A stretch of 64,000 nt of DNA from Saccharopolyspora phatthalungensis. Its GTDB lineage: Bacteria > Actinomycetota > Actinomycetes > Mycobacteriales > Pseudonocardiaceae. The notes under the pieces are model-generated. The model ran no database searches. It had not been told where the DNA came from and was given only the letters and a program-made list of their open reading frames with translations. The DNA lies in NCBI RefSeq assembly GCF_014203395.1, contig NZ_JACHIW010000001.1, positions 310,001 through 374,000 on the forward strand, written 5' to 3'. The position numbers were made by a program, and so were the translations under genes. Shown one piece after another: positions 17,247 through 24,831 of this stretch; positions within the stretch are counted from its first letter, which is position 1; every line of letters begins with the position of its first letter.

Positions 17247-19103
17247 ATGACTAACACCAACCTCTTCTCCAGAATCCGGTACCTGTTCGGGGTCAGCACC
17301 AGCAGCCCCGGAGAAACGCCGGAAGTGGCGCCACCGGTCAGCGTCCGCGAGATCTTCCGCCGCTTCTGGCCGTACGTGCGCCCCTACCGCGGGTGGCTGT
17401 ACGTGGTGATGGCGCTGATCCTGATCGCGCCCATCCTGGACACGGCCACGATCTGGTTCTTCAAGATCCTCGTCGACAAGGTCTTGGTGCCGCGCGATTT
17501 CGGCCTCTTCTTCGGGCTCGCCGCGGCCTACGTCGTCGTCACGCTGTTCGCCGGGCTGGTCGCGTTCGGCGACCGGTACTTGTCCACCTGGCTGGCCGAA
17601 CGCTTCCTGCTCGAACTGCGCACCGGCCTGTTCCGGCACCTCCACGAACTTTCGGTGGAATTCCTCGAACGACGCAAGATCGGCGACACCCTGTCCCGGA
17701 TCACCGGCGACATCGCCGCGATCGAGAACCTGGTGCTGTCCGGGCTGACCCAGACGATTTCCTACGCGTTCAAGATCGTGCTGTTCACCGGCGCGCTTTT
17801 CGTGCTGAGCTGGCAGCTGGCCATCGTGTCCCTGGTGACCATTCCTGCGTTCTGGTTGACCGCCCGGTTCTTCTCGCACCGGATCAAAGCCGCCTCGCGC
17901 GAGAAGCGGCAGCGCACCGGGTCGATCAGCTCGGTCGCGGAAGAGAGCCTGAGCAACGCCGCGCTGGTGAAGGCGTACGGGCGGGAGAACGCCGAAACCG
18001 ACCGCCTGCACCGCGAAAACCTCGGGAGCTTCGCCGCCGAACTGGTCGCCACCAGGCTCAAAGCGCTGTTCTCGCCGATGATCCAGCTCCTGGAGCTGGC
18101 CGGGGTGCTGATCATCGTGGGCCTGGGAACCTGGCAGCTGACCCAGAACGCCATCTCGCTGGGCGGTCTGCTGGTGTTCCTCGGCTTCCTCAGCCAGCTC
18201 TACTCGCCGGTGCGCGGATTCGGCCAGCTCAGCAACACCGTCTTCGCGGCCGCCGCGAGCGCCGAACGCGTCATCGAGCTGCTCGACCAGCGGCCGACCG
18301 TGCACGACCCCGTCCGTCCGCGGCGGCTGGACCGCGCGCGCGGCGTGGTCACCTTCGACGACGTCACCTTCCGGTACCCGCACGCGGAGCGCGATGTGCT
18401 GCGCGGCATCAGCTTCACCGCGGCGCCCGGGCAGACGATCGCCCTGGTCGGCGCCAGCGGATCCGGCAAGTCCACCACCGGGAAGCTCCTGCTGCGGTTC
18501 TACGACCCGGACTCCGGCACGATCACCCTCGACGGCACGGATCTGCGCTCGATGCGGCAGAAATCGGTGCGCCACAACGTCGCGGTGGTGCTTCAAGACG
18601 TCCTCGCGCTCGACATGAGCATCCGGAACAACATCCTCTGGGGAAAGCCGGACGCCACCGAGGAAGAGGTCGTGCGCGCGGCCCGTGCCGCCGACGCGCA
18701 CGAGTTCATCACCGCGTTGCCCGACGGTTACGAGACCCGGGTCGGCCCGCACGGGCGGCTGCTCTCCGGCGGGCAGCGGCAGCGGATCGCCATCGCCCGC
18801 GCGATGATCCGCGACGCCCCGATCCTGCTGCTCGATGAGCCGACGGTCGGGCTCGACGCGGCCGCGACCGCACGCGTGCTAGAGCCACTGCGCCGCTTGA
18901 TGGAAGGCCGCACCACGATAGTCGTGTCGCACAACCTGATCACCGTCCGGGACGCCGACCAGATCCTGCTGCTCGACCACGGCCGGATCGCCGAAGCCGG
19001 CACGCACCCCGAGCTGATCGGCCGCGGCGGCAGGTACGCCGAGCTCTACCGGCTGCACGAACGCGATCACGCCCCTCCCATCACCGCGCGGGAGACGGCT
19101 TGA
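17247..19103 (+). CDS. ABC exporter, fused membrane and ATPase domains
   Basis: 618-residue half-transporter that should act as a homodimer. A six-span membrane domain (about 40-330; first spans GWLYVVMALILIAPIL and LFFGLAAAYVVVTLFAGLVA) is followed by an ATPase domain (about 360-600) with Walker A GASGSGKST, Q-loop VVLQDV, signature LLSGGQRQR, Walker B ILLLDEPT and switch His in VVSHN. There is no N-terminal C39 peptidase domain, so it would not cleave a double-Gly leader. Its position directly after the peptide gene suggests it exports that product or confers self-immunity; a general drug or lipid exporter is the alternative. Confidence 0.92.
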   Translation: MTNTNLFSRIRYLFGVSTSSPGETPEVAPPVSVREIFRRFWPYVRPYRGWLYVVMALILIAPILDTATIWFFKILVDKVLVPRDFGLFFGLAAAYVVVTLFAGLVAFGDRYLSTWLAERFLLELRTGLFRHLHELSVEFLERRKIGDTLSRITGDIAAIENLVLSGLTQTISYAFKIVLFTGALFVLSWQLAIVSLVTIPAFWLTARFFSHRIKAASREKRQRTGSISSVAEESLSNAALVKAYGRENAETDRLHRENLGSFAAELVATRLKALFSPMIQLLELAGVLIIVGLGTWQLTQNAISLGGLLVFLGFLSQLYSPVRGFGQLSNTVFAAAASAERVIELLDQRPTVHDPVRPRRLDRARGVVTFDDVTFRYPHAERDVLRGISFTAAPGQTIALVGASGSGKSTTGKLLLRFYDPDSGTITLDGTDLRSMRQKSVRHNVAVVLQDVLALDMSIRNNILWGKPDATEEEVVRAARAADAHEFITALPDGYETRVGPHGRLLSGGQRQRIAIARAMIRDAPILLLDEPTVGLDAAATARVLEPLRRLMEGRTTIVVSHNLITVRDADQILLLDHGRIAEAGTHPELIGRGGRYAELYRLHERDHAPPITARETA

Positions 19104-19109
19104 CCTCAT

Positions 19110-19128
19110 CCCCGCGGCCGAAGCGGGG
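19110..19128 (+). promoter_or_regulatory. Hairpin between exporter and kinase genes
   Basis: CCCCGC-GGCCGAA-GCGGGG, 6-base-pair GC stem, 6 bases after the exporter stop and 21 bases before the kinase ATG. No T-run is present, so partial attenuation is possible rather than full termination. Confidence 0.4.
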
Positions 19129-19149
19129 CATCCATCGAAGGGAGTTTTG

Positions 19150-20058
19150 ATGACCGCTATCAGCATTGCGCCCGAGCCGACGGAATCCCTGCCGGAACCG
19201 CATCCGCCGGGCTACGAGATCACACCGGGTTACCGGGTCATCCAGCACATGCGCCGGGGGCGGGAACTCGACACCTACGACGCCTGGAGCGAGGAGCGGT
19301 ACTGCCGGTGTTTCATCAAGTCCGTGCGCCCGGACCAGGCGGACTACGAGGGCGTCCGGAAGAGGTTGGAACTCGAAGGCCGCCTGCTGCTGTCGTTCAC
19401 CCACCCGCACATCGTCCGGGCGTACGACCTCGTCGCCGGGGAGCACGGTCCGGTTCTCGTGCTGGAAACCCTGTCGGGGGCGACTCTTTCGCACCTGATC
19501 GAAACGCGCACCCGCCGGCTCACCGCCGCCGAGCTCGCCCACCTGGGCCAGCACCTGTGCTCGGCGATGGCCTACATGCACGACCGCGGCTACCTGCACC
19601 TCGACCTGAACCCGGGCAACATCATCGCGGACCTGGGCAGGGCGCGCGTCATCGATCTCAACTTCGCCCGCCACCCCGGCCCCGGCCGCGGCGGCGCGGG
19701 AACGCCCTGCGCCATGGCACCCGAGCAGATCCGCGGCGGAATGCTGAGGCCGGAGACCGACGTCTGGGGAATCGGCCTGGCCTTGTACGCAGCGGCGACC
19801 GGAATCCTGCCGTTCGACGTCGGAACCTCCGGCGAACCGACGGACTTCGAGTCGGTGTCGGCGTTGCAGGAGCGGTGCCCGCAGCTGACCGTTCCCGCAC
19901 CCCCGATCCGAACCCAGCGACGGCTGCCGAAGGCGATGTCGAGCGCAATCGACGCGTGCCTACGCCAGGATCCGCGACAGCGCCCGGCAGTCGCCGAACT
20001 CGCCGAAGCACTGTCCGCGGTTGCCGATCCCGTGCCGACTCCCAGGGCCGAGTCGTAG
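19150..20058 (+). CDS. Atypical protein-kinase-like protein of the small-peptide operon
   Basis: 302 residues, soluble (no membrane span), about one kinase domain (30-290). The ATG at 19150 follows GGGAG. Kept motifs: RCFIKSV (ATP-binding Lys), helix-C Glu in RLELEGRLLL, HLDLNPGN catalytic loop (Asp and Asn present, but Asn replaces the usual Lys) and MAPEQ. Altered motifs: the glycine loop reads HMRRGRELD, and the magnesium site is DLN instead of DFG. It may phosphorylate the peptide or another protein, or be a pseudokinase scaffold. Standalone kinase-like proteins take part in some lanthipeptide pathways, so a modifying role is plausible but unproven. Confidence 0.82.
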   Translation: MTAISIAPEPTESLPEPHPPGYEITPGYRVIQHMRRGRELDTYDAWSEERYCRCFIKSVRPDQADYEGVRKRLELEGRLLLSFTHPHIVRAYDLVAGEHGPVLVLETLSGATLSHLIETRTRRLTAAELAHLGQHLCSAMAYMHDRGYLHLDLNPGNIIADLGRARVIDLNFARHPGPGRGGAGTPCAMAPEQIRGGMLRPETDVWGIGLALYAAATGILPFDVGTSGEPTDFESVSALQERCPQLTVPAPPIRTQRRLPKAMSSAIDACLRQDPRQRPAVAELAEALSAVADPVPTPRAES

Positions 20059-20198
20059 CGGCGCGTTGGCGGGGTCCGGGTGCGCATCAGCGCCACCGAC
20101 GAACATGACCAGCGGTATGAAGCCACCCGGCCCCGCCGCCTCGTCCAGCGCCGCCGATCAACGGCCATTCCTACCCGCTATTACTGAATCCGCACGCC

Positions 20199-20894
20199 TC
20201 AGCGGAGGTTCGAGTAGACGGTTTCGACCAGGTCAGGGGCGTTGATCAGGCGGAACTCCAGGGTCGAGTCGTCCCCGAACCGGATTCCGAAGAACTCCAC
20301 GGGGTCGATTCCCCTGCCACGCTCGGCCGAGTCGAACCGGCCGACGTGTCCGATCGGGATTTCCCACCAGGTCTCGATCGGCCCGGCCGGGGCAGGCGCC
20401 TGCGGCTGGTCGCTGTCCTTCGACGCCTTGGCCTTGCCGAACAACCCGCCTAGCATCCCCGACGATTCCTCAGCCGGTTTCTGCTGCTCCGCGGCCTTCT
20501 GCAGGGCTTCGGCACGCACGTCGGCCTCCACGACCACCGCCAGCCGACGGTTGCTGCAGACCAGCCACGAGAAGTGCTTGCCGCGGCTCAGCGCGTCGCC
20601 GCACTGAGCGGCCGCTCGCACCGGGCTGTCGGTGTGGAACCAGCCCCACACCGCCGGGTCGTGCACCCACTCGTCCGCCAGGAACTCGCCCGCCGAAAGG
20701 CGCGGGTTCACCAACGGCCACGGCGGCTGCAACCCGTCGTCCTGCTGCGGAAGGTACGGAACCTGCCGGGTGCTCCCGAGCGTCGCGCCGAACCAACCCG
20801 GCTTGTGCTCGCCGCCCACGAGGAAGATGAGCTGCTCGCCGCGGGCGCACCAGCCGTCGTTGAGCAGGCGCAGAACTTTGGACCGATCCCTCAT
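20199..20894 (-). CDS. ESX-cassette partner protein B, copy 1
   Basis: 231 residues, soluble, family not recognised. Clear paralogue of the protein at 23423-24118: shared features are the GGEHKPGWFGATLG-type segment, a DEWVHDPAVWGW block, LAVVVEAD and a C-terminal strand pair (FGDDSTLEFRLI against VDGSVLELRMA). A Lys/Ser/Pro linker lies at about 130-170. Last gene of cassette copy 1, 12 bases after its neighbour. The paired, parallel arrangement hints at a partner or immunity-type role for the large WXG protein (inference only). Confidence 0.75.
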   Translation of the reverse strand: MRDRSKVLRLLNDGWCARGEQLIFLVGGEHKPGWFGATLGSTRQVPYLPQQDDGLQPPWPLVNPRLSAGEFLADEWVHDPAVWGWFHTDSPVRAAAQCGDALSRGKHFSWLVCSNRRLAVVVEADVRAEALQKAAEQQKPAEESSGMLGGLFGKAKASKDSDQPQAPAPAGPIETWWEIPIGHVGRFDSAERGRGIDPVEFFGIRFGDDSTLEFRLINAPDLVETVYSNLR

Positions 20895-20906
20895 CGCTCG
20901 CCTTCG

Positions 20907-21638
20907 TCAGATCTTCCCGTGGGACATCGCCACCAGCCGCTGCAGGGGCTTTTCCTTCGGCGACGGGCTGAGCTCGATCCCCGAGCCGTCCGTGAACTGC
21001 ACGCGCAGGTACCAGGGCTTGCCTGTCTGGTAGCCGCGGCCGAGTTTGCGCTGGTGCGCACCGATGTCGGCGATCGCGGGCCGCTGGATCTCCAGGTGGG
21101 CGCTCGCCTGCGGCACCGGGACGGCAACCCCCGGCTCGTACTCGGGTTTCGAGGCGACGATGTCCCGGACGTCGCGGGCGAACTTCATCGCGCCCTTTCC
21201 GAACTTCAGCGCACCGCCGAGGAGTCCCGCCGACTCCTCGGCTTCGCCCGCCTCCGGTTCGGCGGCGTCGTGGAAGGTCAGCAAGCCCAGCCGGTGCGAG
21301 GTCAACACCCAGCAAGCGCGGTCCTCCCCGGTGGGGAGGCGCGAAAGCTTCGCGACCGCCATACAGTTCGGGCCCGGACCGAACAGCACGCTCGGCGGGG
21401 AATCCTTCAGATCGGAATCGGTGTCCCCGCCGGTGACCGCATCGAAAACCCCGCCGAGGACTCCTCCGACGGCATCGCCAGCGCCGAGAGCGGCGCGTGT
21501 GCCCCACCCCTTCTTCGGCTTCCCCTTCTCGTCGAGCCCTTCGACGTCGAACAGGTAGTTGCGGTGCGACCGGATGCACCAGAGGATGGGCTCCCCCGGC
21601 CGGCACCACTGCTGGCGAGCAGCCAGAACCTCGATCAC
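20907..21638 (-). CDS. ESX-cassette partner protein A, copy 1
   Basis: 243 residues from GTG 21638, overlapping the stop of the large WXG gene (GTGA). Paralogue of 24115-24831: both start VIEV with a WC-x-PxE-ILWC pattern (CRPGEPILWCIRSHRNY), both have GPGPNCMAVAKL / GPGRDCLAAARL, LTSHRLGLL (identical) and a C-terminal LVAMSHG. The central part is variable. No known enzyme motif and no signal peptide are visible, so it is probably cytosolic. A PH-like or recognition fold would fit the strand-rich pattern but is not established. Confidence 0.78.
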   Translation of the reverse strand: MIEVLAARQQWCRPGEPILWCIRSHRNYLFDVEGLDEKGKPKKGWGTRAALGAGDAVGGVLGGVFDAVTGGDTDSDLKDSPPSVLFGPGPNCMAVAKLSRLPTGEDRACWVLTSHRLGLLTFHDAAEPEAGEAEESAGLLGGALKFGKGAMKFARDVRDIVASKPEYEPGVAVPVPQASAHLEIQRPAIADIGAHQRKLGRGYQTGKPWYLRVQFTDGSGIELSPSPKEKPLQRLVAMSHGKI

Positions 21639-22801
21639 GAGAAGCCCTTCTCCTCCGCCGATTTCCGCTCTTCTTCGCTCATCTTGCCGGTGGCTTGACC
21701 TTCCCCTGCACCATAGACGAAGTCGGCGCCTTGCTCGATGGCCGCATCCTTGGCCGTCGAGACACCTTCGTTGAAGATCGCGCCGGACAACCGCGTCGAG
21801 CCGCCAAGCGTGCTGGACAGGAACCGCTGGGAGAGATTGCCCGCCAACGCCTCGGAACCGGTGACCCCCTGCATGAAGCGGTTGCCGGTCGTCGTGGCCA
21901 GCGTGGACCCGTCGGCCTTCGTGAGGGTGTTGATCAGCGCGTTCGAGTCCAGCCTGCGCGCCACGAACTGGGAGACCTTCCCGCCGTTGCGCAGCTCGTT
22001 CATCTTCTCGATGACCTTGCGGAGCTTGCCGATCTCGCGGACCTTCTGCAGCAACTGCTCCAGCTTCTGGAACAGCTGGTAGAGCTTGCCTTGGATCTGG
22101 GCAATCCGGCCGCCGATCCGCGCCCCCTGCGCACCGACCTGAGCGGCCGTTCCGGCGCTGGCGCCGGCCACCGACGCACCCGCCGTGATCCACGACGCAG
22201 CCAGGGCCGCCAGCCACTGCACGATCAGGCCGATGATCAGCTCGGTGACGACCGAGATGAAGAACTCGACGAACATGTCGAAGATGTCGGCGATCATGTC
22301 CAGCGTGCCCTTGAGGTCGCGGACGTCCTCAGCCAGGGCCTTCGCTCCGTCGCCGAATTCGGTCATCTGCTTGCGGAACGCGTCGCCGTCCTTGCCGACC
22401 CAGGTCTCCGCCGTCGCCTGCGCCCGCTGCGGCTCCTGCTCGGCGACCTGGTCGAGCCACTTCGCGACGTTCTCCCAGCCCTCGCCGGTGGCGCGCATCT
22501 GCTCGGGGTCGCCGATCGCGTACTCGGCGAGCTCGATCAGCGGGCTGAGCACGATCGACACCAGGAAGCCGAGGCCGTTGCTCATCAACGCCTGGCCGGG
22601 ACTGGCCAGCATCTGCAGCTGCTCGGCCCGCATCGACACCATGGCCACGCCCCACTCGGGTGGGGACGAGGCGTCCGCCAGGTCCTGGGAGGCACCCACG
22701 AGCGAGGAGCCACGGCCGGCGGCCTGCTCGAACCAGTTCTTCGAGTCGCCATCACCCTTGTTCAGGGATTGAGAATCGCCAGGCCCCTGCGGCGCGCTCA
22801 T
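21635..22801 (-). CDS. Large WXG-containing ESX-type protein, copy 1
   Basis: 388 residues, starting MSAPQGPGD at ATG 22801 (overlaps the EspC-like stop, ATGA). Residues about 50-165 are helical and carry a WXG motif (TWVGKDGDAF, about 133-142). Residues 170-225 are strongly hydrophobic (IIGLIVQWLAALAASWITAG), then comes an amphipathic helical region (LYQLFQKLEQLLQKVREIGK). The C-terminal about 110 residues differ from copy 2. The layout (WXG head, membrane-inserting middle, variable end) recalls ESX-exported effectors or membrane-active toxins, but no toxin domain is recognised. Confidence 0.8.
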   Translation of the reverse strand: MSAPQGPGDSQSLNKGDGDSKNWFEQAAGRGSSLVGASQDLADASSPPEWGVAMVSMRAEQLQMLASPGQALMSNGLGFLVSIVLSPLIELAEYAIGDPEQMRATGEGWENVAKWLDQVAEQEPQRAQATAETWVGKDGDAFRKQMTEFGDGAKALAEDVRDLKGTLDMIADIFDMFVEFFISVVTELIIGLIVQWLAALAASWITAGASVAGASAGTAAQVGAQGARIGGRIAQIQGKLYQLFQKLEQLLQKVREIGKLRKVIEKMNELRNGGKVSQFVARRLDSNALINTLTKADGSTLATTTGNRFMQGVTGSEALAGNLSQRFLSSTLGGSTRLSGAIFNEGVSTAKDAAIEQGADFVYGAGEGQATGKMSEEERKSAEEKGFS

Positions 22802-23121
22802 CCGCCCAGCCCCTCGCCGGCCTGCTTCAGCATCTCGGAGATCTGCTGTTCGGTGTCGGCGTAGTCCTTGACCGTTTCGTCCAGCGCTTCCTTCATGTGC
22901 TTCAGGAACTCCTGGGCCTTGGACGCCAAGTCCTTGCAGGAGTCGAGGCTTTCGAAGTACTTGCTGCTCAGGCCCACGGCGTCGCCGATGGGGCCGAAGC
23001 ACTGGTCGTCCACTTTGGCCTGGTGAAGCAGGTCGGCGAGCTGACCGAACTTGTCGGCGAGGCTTTCGCAACCCTGGCCGTGGCCGGTCAACGTGGCCGG
23101 CGTCATCTTTAAATCAGTCAA
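22798..23121 (-). CDS. EspC-like ESX secretion target, copy 1
   Basis: 107 residues from TTG 23121 (GAGGG about 8 bases upstream; an in-frame GTG at 23130 would have no spacer). Two-helix protein of the EspC type: TPATLTGHGQGCESLADKFG, LADLLHQAK, then DETVKDYADTEQQISEML. The C-terminal YADTE fits the type VII export motif Y-x3-D/E. It probably pairs with another helical protein for export; the large WXG protein encoded next (4-base overlap) is the obvious candidate. About 75 percent identical to copy 2 by eye. Confidence 0.82.
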   Translation of the reverse strand: MTDLKMTPATLTGHGQGCESLADKFGQLADLLHQAKVDDQCFGPIGDAVGLSSKYFESLDSCKDLASKAQEFLKHMKEALDETVKDYADTEQQISEMLKQAGEGLGG

Positions 23122-23132
23122 GACAATCACCC

Positions 23133-23290
23133 TCAGCGAAGGAACGAGCCCGCAGAGGAGTCGTCATCATCGGTATCCCGCTGCGGTGGCCGCTTGGACG
23201 TTACGGCACCCGCGGACGGTTCCCCATGAACGGCAAGGAGTTTCACCCAACCAGAAGAAATGGGCGTTTCGTCTCCAATGTTCGATCTGT
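23133..23290 (-). pseudogene. Remnant of a YbaB-like gene (C-terminal end only)
   Basis: In-frame remnant ending SSAGSFLR just before the copy-1 EspC-like gene, matching FSAGSFLR at the end of the intact YbaB-like gene at 26455-26943. Also shared are a GDETP segment, a Pro-rich region and an Asp run (TDDDDSSAGS against DYDDDDFSAGS). The coiled YbaB core is absent, and upstream residues do not match. This places a deletion between the two cassette copies and shows that the duplicated unit originally included five genes. Confidence 0.68.
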
Positions 23291-23422
23291 TCGAAACGGG
23301 GCAGACATCGGCGACGACAAACGGACAAATCCGCCCATCTGCCACGCGTGATCACGCCTTGCGCCCGGAGCCCGGAACGTCTGCTCAAGCGCCACGCCCA
23401 AACTAGTAAGACCAGGCCCGCA

Positions 23423-24118
23423 CTACGCCATCCTCAGCTCAAGCACGGAACCGTCCACGAATTCATTCCGGGCAAACCTGACACCGCCCGCGTTCCTGCC
23501 TTTGGTGATGAATCCCCCGGAAGTCAACTGGTCACGGCGGCATTCCCACAGCGTGATCAGCGACGGCCCCGAACCCGGCCGAAGGCTGTCCGAGAGATCG
23601 GCCACCGCAGAAACCGCCGAACGGGCCTTACCCAGCCACCTACCGATTCCCTTGGCTTCCTCGGCACCCTTTTCGTCGACGGTCTTTTGCTGTGCGACAT
23701 CGTCAGGCTCGCCCGCCGCAGAAGCATCTACGACGACGGCGAGGCGCGCCGGCGTTGAAACGAACCAGCCCTCTGGTCCGGCGGCCGCGAGTCGATCAGC
23801 ACACTGGACCGCAAGTTGCTGCGGCGTCGCCGCGTACAGCCAACCGCGCATCGCCGGGTCGTGGACCCATTCGTCGCCGTGGAAACGGCCATCTCGCACC
23901 ACAGCCGCCGGCAGCGGCAACGCGCCGAAGTCGACGTTCAGATTCTCCGTCTGCATCACAGGACGGTGCGGCACGACATGACGTCCGCCGATCGTGGCTC
24001 CGAGGTACCCGCGCTCGCCCTCACCACCGAAAAGCGCCATGACTCGATCGCCTTCATCGAGCCAATCCCGCTCCAACAACTTCTGGAACTGCTTCGTCGA
24101 AAGCATGGATTCCGTCAC
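23423..24118 (-). CDS. ESX-cassette partner protein B, copy 2
   Basis: 231 residues from GTG 24118, overlapping the previous stop (GTGA). Paralogue of 20199-20894 with the shared GGEGERGYLGATIGG, DEWVHDPAMRGWLY and LAVVVDAS blocks, but only about one third identical by eye, so the two copies are not very recent or have diverged fast. Soluble, with a charged Glu/Lys linker around 150. Function unknown. Confidence 0.75.
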   Translation of the reverse strand: MTESMLSTKQFQKLLERDWLDEGDRVMALFGGEGERGYLGATIGGRHVVPHRPVMQTENLNVDFGALPLPAAVVRDGRFHGDEWVHDPAMRGWLYAATPQQLAVQCADRLAAAGPEGWFVSTPARLAVVVDASAAGEPDDVAQQKTVDEKGAEEAKGIGRWLGKARSAVSAVADLSDSLRPGSGPSLITLWECRRDQLTSGGFITKGRNAGGVRFARNEFVDGSVLELRMA

Positions 24119-24831
24119 CCCTGGCCGTGGCTCATAGCGACCATCCGCTGGACACGCTCGTCGTTGTGCTCGTCGGAGACATCGATCGTCGATCCATCAA
24201 CCAGGCCGATACGCAAGAACGGCAGGTCCTTCCGGTCCCCGACCTTCTGTTTTACGGTCGTCAACGAAGCGATCTCATTACGAGGAATTTCCATGTGAAC
24301 CATGAAACCCGGCAGATCAACGGGGGAAGCCGCGTCGGGCACGCGTTCCTCCGTGGTACCACCAACATAGCGACCAACCGCTGTCTTCAGGCCGCTCATC
24401 ACACCGCCGGCGTCGTTGTCGTTCACCTTCTTGCTGGGGTCGAACTCCAAAAGCCCGAGCCGGTGCGACGTCAGGAACCAAACCGGATTTCTGCCTTTGG
24501 TCTTGTGATTGGCCGGCTGCCATTGCGCAAGACGTGCCGCTGCAAGGCAGTCCCGACCAGGTCCTGAAACCACGGCGCTCTGAGGGCGAAGCCTCAAGCC
24601 GCCAACGTCCTCAGAAGGCGAGATCACTTCCAAAGCGGCCTCACCGAGAAACCCACCGACAGCACTCAAGGCACGCGCACCGGGCATCCGTCGCGCGCCG
24701 GCCTCATCCAATCCCTTGACCGAGTACAGGATGAACGGCTTGCTACCCTCTGGCTTCCGCAACGGCACGCACCAAAGGATCCGTTCGTCCGGAGCGCACC
24801 ACCAGGTTCGCGCCGAAATCACTTCAATCAC
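24115..24831 (-). CDS. ESX-cassette partner protein A, copy 2
   Basis: 238 residues from GTG 24831, overlapping the large WXG gene stop. Paralogue of 20907-21638: VIEVISARTWWCAPDERILWC, VSGPGRDCLAAARL, FLTSHRLGLLEF and QRMVAMSHGQG. The conserved Cys/Trp-rich N-terminus and the SHRLGLL block probably form the core fold; the loop at about 50-75 varies between copies. No signal peptide or membrane span. Confidence 0.78.
   Translation of the reverse strand: MIEVISARTWWCAPDERILWCVPLRKPEGSKPFILYSVKGLDEAGARRMPGARALSAVGGFLGEAALEVISPSEDVGGLRLRPQSAVVSGPGRDCLAAARLAQWQPANHKTKGRNPVWFLTSHRLGLLEFDPSKKVNDNDAGGVMSGLKTAVGRYVGGTTEERVPDAASPVDLPGFMVHMEIPRNEIASLTTVKQKVGDRKDLPFLRIGLVDGSTIDVSDEHNDERVQRMVAMSHGQG

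Noticed and set aside
16918..17250. An overlapping 110-codon plus-strand frame covering the peptide gene and ending with an ATGA overlap on the exporter start
   Set aside because: Its GTG start has no ribosome site, and the product is low complexity (Ala/Ser, then an Arg run) with no domain. The 40-codon frame has an ideal ribosome site. The ATGA overlap keeps a small doubt.
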